DNA of 64,000 bases from Laburnicola sp. R22_1 (lineage: Eukaryota; Ascomycota; Dothideomycetes; Pleosporales; Didymosphaeriaceae), in the NCBI GenBank assembly GCA_014281115.1, contig JACONQ010000007.1:2356001-2420000 (forward strand), read 5' to 3'. The notes under the pieces were generated by a model. That model saw only the letters and a program-made list of their open reading frames with translations, made no database searches and was not told the origin of the DNA. Both the position numbers and the translations under genes were made by a program. Position 1 is the stretch's first letter. Every line of letters begins with the position of its first letter. Below are positions 62,914 to 64,000 of this stretch, piece after piece.

Positions 62914-64000
62914 ATGTCCATTCAGCCGCTCATTACCTTCAAGGCGGGCCAGTGCGAGCTCTCGGTAAGTAATCCGCAGTCCTCCGTGGATGCAGCCTGC
63001 TAACGCTCCTTCAGGGCAGCTCACCAAACCACAAGGTGAAGCCGCAGCCGACACCGGGTTACGTTTATCTGTACCAGGGAGACGATGGTTTGTCAACGAT
63101 ACAGTGTCGGTGATAATATACTAAGCCCGTCAGAGTTCGTGCACTTTTGCTGGCGGACACGCAACAGCGGCGTCGACCAGAACGACCTCGATCTCATCAT
63201 GATCCCCGGCGACGGATCCTTCATACCCTACACAGGCAGCGAGACGGCTGCGGAGTCGGACAACGTGCGGTCACCTACCGACGGCCGTATTTTCGTCCTC
63301 AAGTTCAGCTCCAGCTCACAGCGATATCTCTTCTGGCTGCAGTCGAAGTCACAGCACCCCCGCGGCGACGCCAGCTGGTTCAGCCCACGAGATCTAGCCA
63401 TTGGCCAAATTGTCGATCGGCTCCTGAACGGCGAGGAGGTTGACGTACTGACCGAACTTGCGGTCGCCGCGAGCCAGAACCCGGACGAGGACGAGACGAT
63501 GGAGGATGTTGAAGGCACTGACCACTCCGCGAATCGGAACCGACATGGCGGAACGGGAGGCGCTGGCGCTGGCGCCACAGGAGGTGACATCAGAGAAGAG
63601 GGCGAAGAGTCTCGAGAAGGCGGCGCTGATGGCGGCCGAGCGTAGGTACCGAACATTCATATCACAGGCGTCGGCGTCGTGGCACGGTCGACTCAATTAG
63701 CATAACGCCAGTGGCAGTAGAAGAGGTGGCCACGAGCGAAAGCGCAAGCGCATCTTCCTCAGAGTAAGGCGTTATGGGCTCAACCAAATGTCCACGGACA
63801 CTACTTGGGATCTGCTCAACTGTACCACTAAGAAAATTACCATATCATGTCATACATTACGCGCGACCGCCACGACGCTGGATCATCTGTTTTTTTGTTT
63901 AATTTCATGTTCTCACGAAACTGTGCTAACTGGTTCTCAGAGCGGCCGCAGGGTCCACCGACGCCTCGTCTATCGTGCAAAATTTCTTGAATTCGCTCAA
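62914..64000 (+). CDS. RPN13: 26S proteasome ubiquitin receptor Rpn13 (partial, runs off window)
   Basis: Exons read as 62914-62964, 63015-63087, 63134-63641 and a start of the next at 63941 continuing beyond 64000. The Pru domain is complete: MSIQPLITFKAGQCELS, KPQPTPGYVYLYQGDD, EFVHFCWRTRNSGVDQNDLD, DGRIFVLKFSSSSQRYLFWL, then RDLAIGQIVDRLLNGEEVDV. It binds ubiquitin chains and docks on Rpn2 at the 19S cap. An acidic/Gly-rich linker follows. The last exon begins AAAGSTDASSIVQNFLNSL, which looks like the approach to the C-terminal DEUBAD domain that activates the deubiquitinase Uch37/UchL5. The third intron would be about 299 bp, unusually long for this region; an unrecognised small exon within 63690-63760 is possible. 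Confidence 0.87.

Noticed and set aside
1..64000. CRISPR arrays, prokaryotic operons or plasmid features
   Set aside because: All evidence (introns, nucleoporin, proteasome, cohesion and TORC1 genes) is eukaryotic; the tandem repeats lack the spaced unique sequences of a CRISPR array.

Overview
The window looks like nuclear chromosomal DNA of a filamentous ascomycete (Pezizomycotina; a dothideomycete is my best guess, with low confidence). Four things point there. Genes are dense, with short introns (about 44-165 bp) carrying GT...AG borders and CTNAC-like branch sites. A FunK1-type kinase fragment is present. Housekeeping proteins are clearly fungal. TA-saturated repeat DNA sits beside GC-balanced coding DNA, the pattern left by repeat-induced point mutation (RIP).

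Layout. 0.2-1.2 kb: truncated FunK1 kinase-like gene. 3.1-8.3 kb: AT-rich, stop-riddled repeat block with a nested pogo/Fot1-type transposon (6195-8055, long inverted repeats, TA duplication). 8.7-12.35 kb: two more pogo-type transposons, tandem and same strand, GC-balanced, with precise ends; one is broken by a single frameshift, the other by nonsense codons and loss of the first catalytic Asp. 12.8-17.8 kb: NUP49-like nucleoporin (-), divergent from a FIP1 polyadenylation factor (+), then an ECM4/GTO-type glutathione transferase (-). 18.7-22.3 kb: LST4/FNIP (-). 22.5-29.2 kb: gene-poor, with tandem repeats, a short non-autonomous hAT element and a fold-back element. 29.2-32.5 kb: two unrecognised proteins (-). 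33.7-39.5 kb: IML1 (+). 39.8-40.5 kb: AT-rich relic. 40.9-44.2 kb: FIG4 (-). 45.1-45.7 kb: hemerythrin-like protein (+). 45.8-46.9 kb: DCC1 (-). 47.4-52.0 kb: large RhoGEF (+). 52.8-54.8 kb: Dal5-type MFS transporter (-). 55.6-59.0 kb: very long alpha/beta-hydrolase protein (-). 60.4-61.5 kb: decayed fatty-acid hydroxylase/sterol-desaturase gene. 61.9-62.7 kb: RPL6 (-), divergent from RPN13 (+), which runs off the right edge.

How genes relate. LST4 (Gtr/Rag regulation), IML1 (SEACIT/GATOR1) and FIG4 (PI(3,5)P2 phosphatase) all act on the vacuole, the first two directly in amino-acid signalling to TORC1; they lie within about 26 kb. NUP49 and FIP1 (mRNA 3'-end formation and nuclear pore) are divergent neighbours, as are DCC1/RhoGEF and RPL6/RPN13. 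These pairs probably share short promoters. Exon borders below were placed by hand from splice signals and frame continuity, with no transcript evidence.
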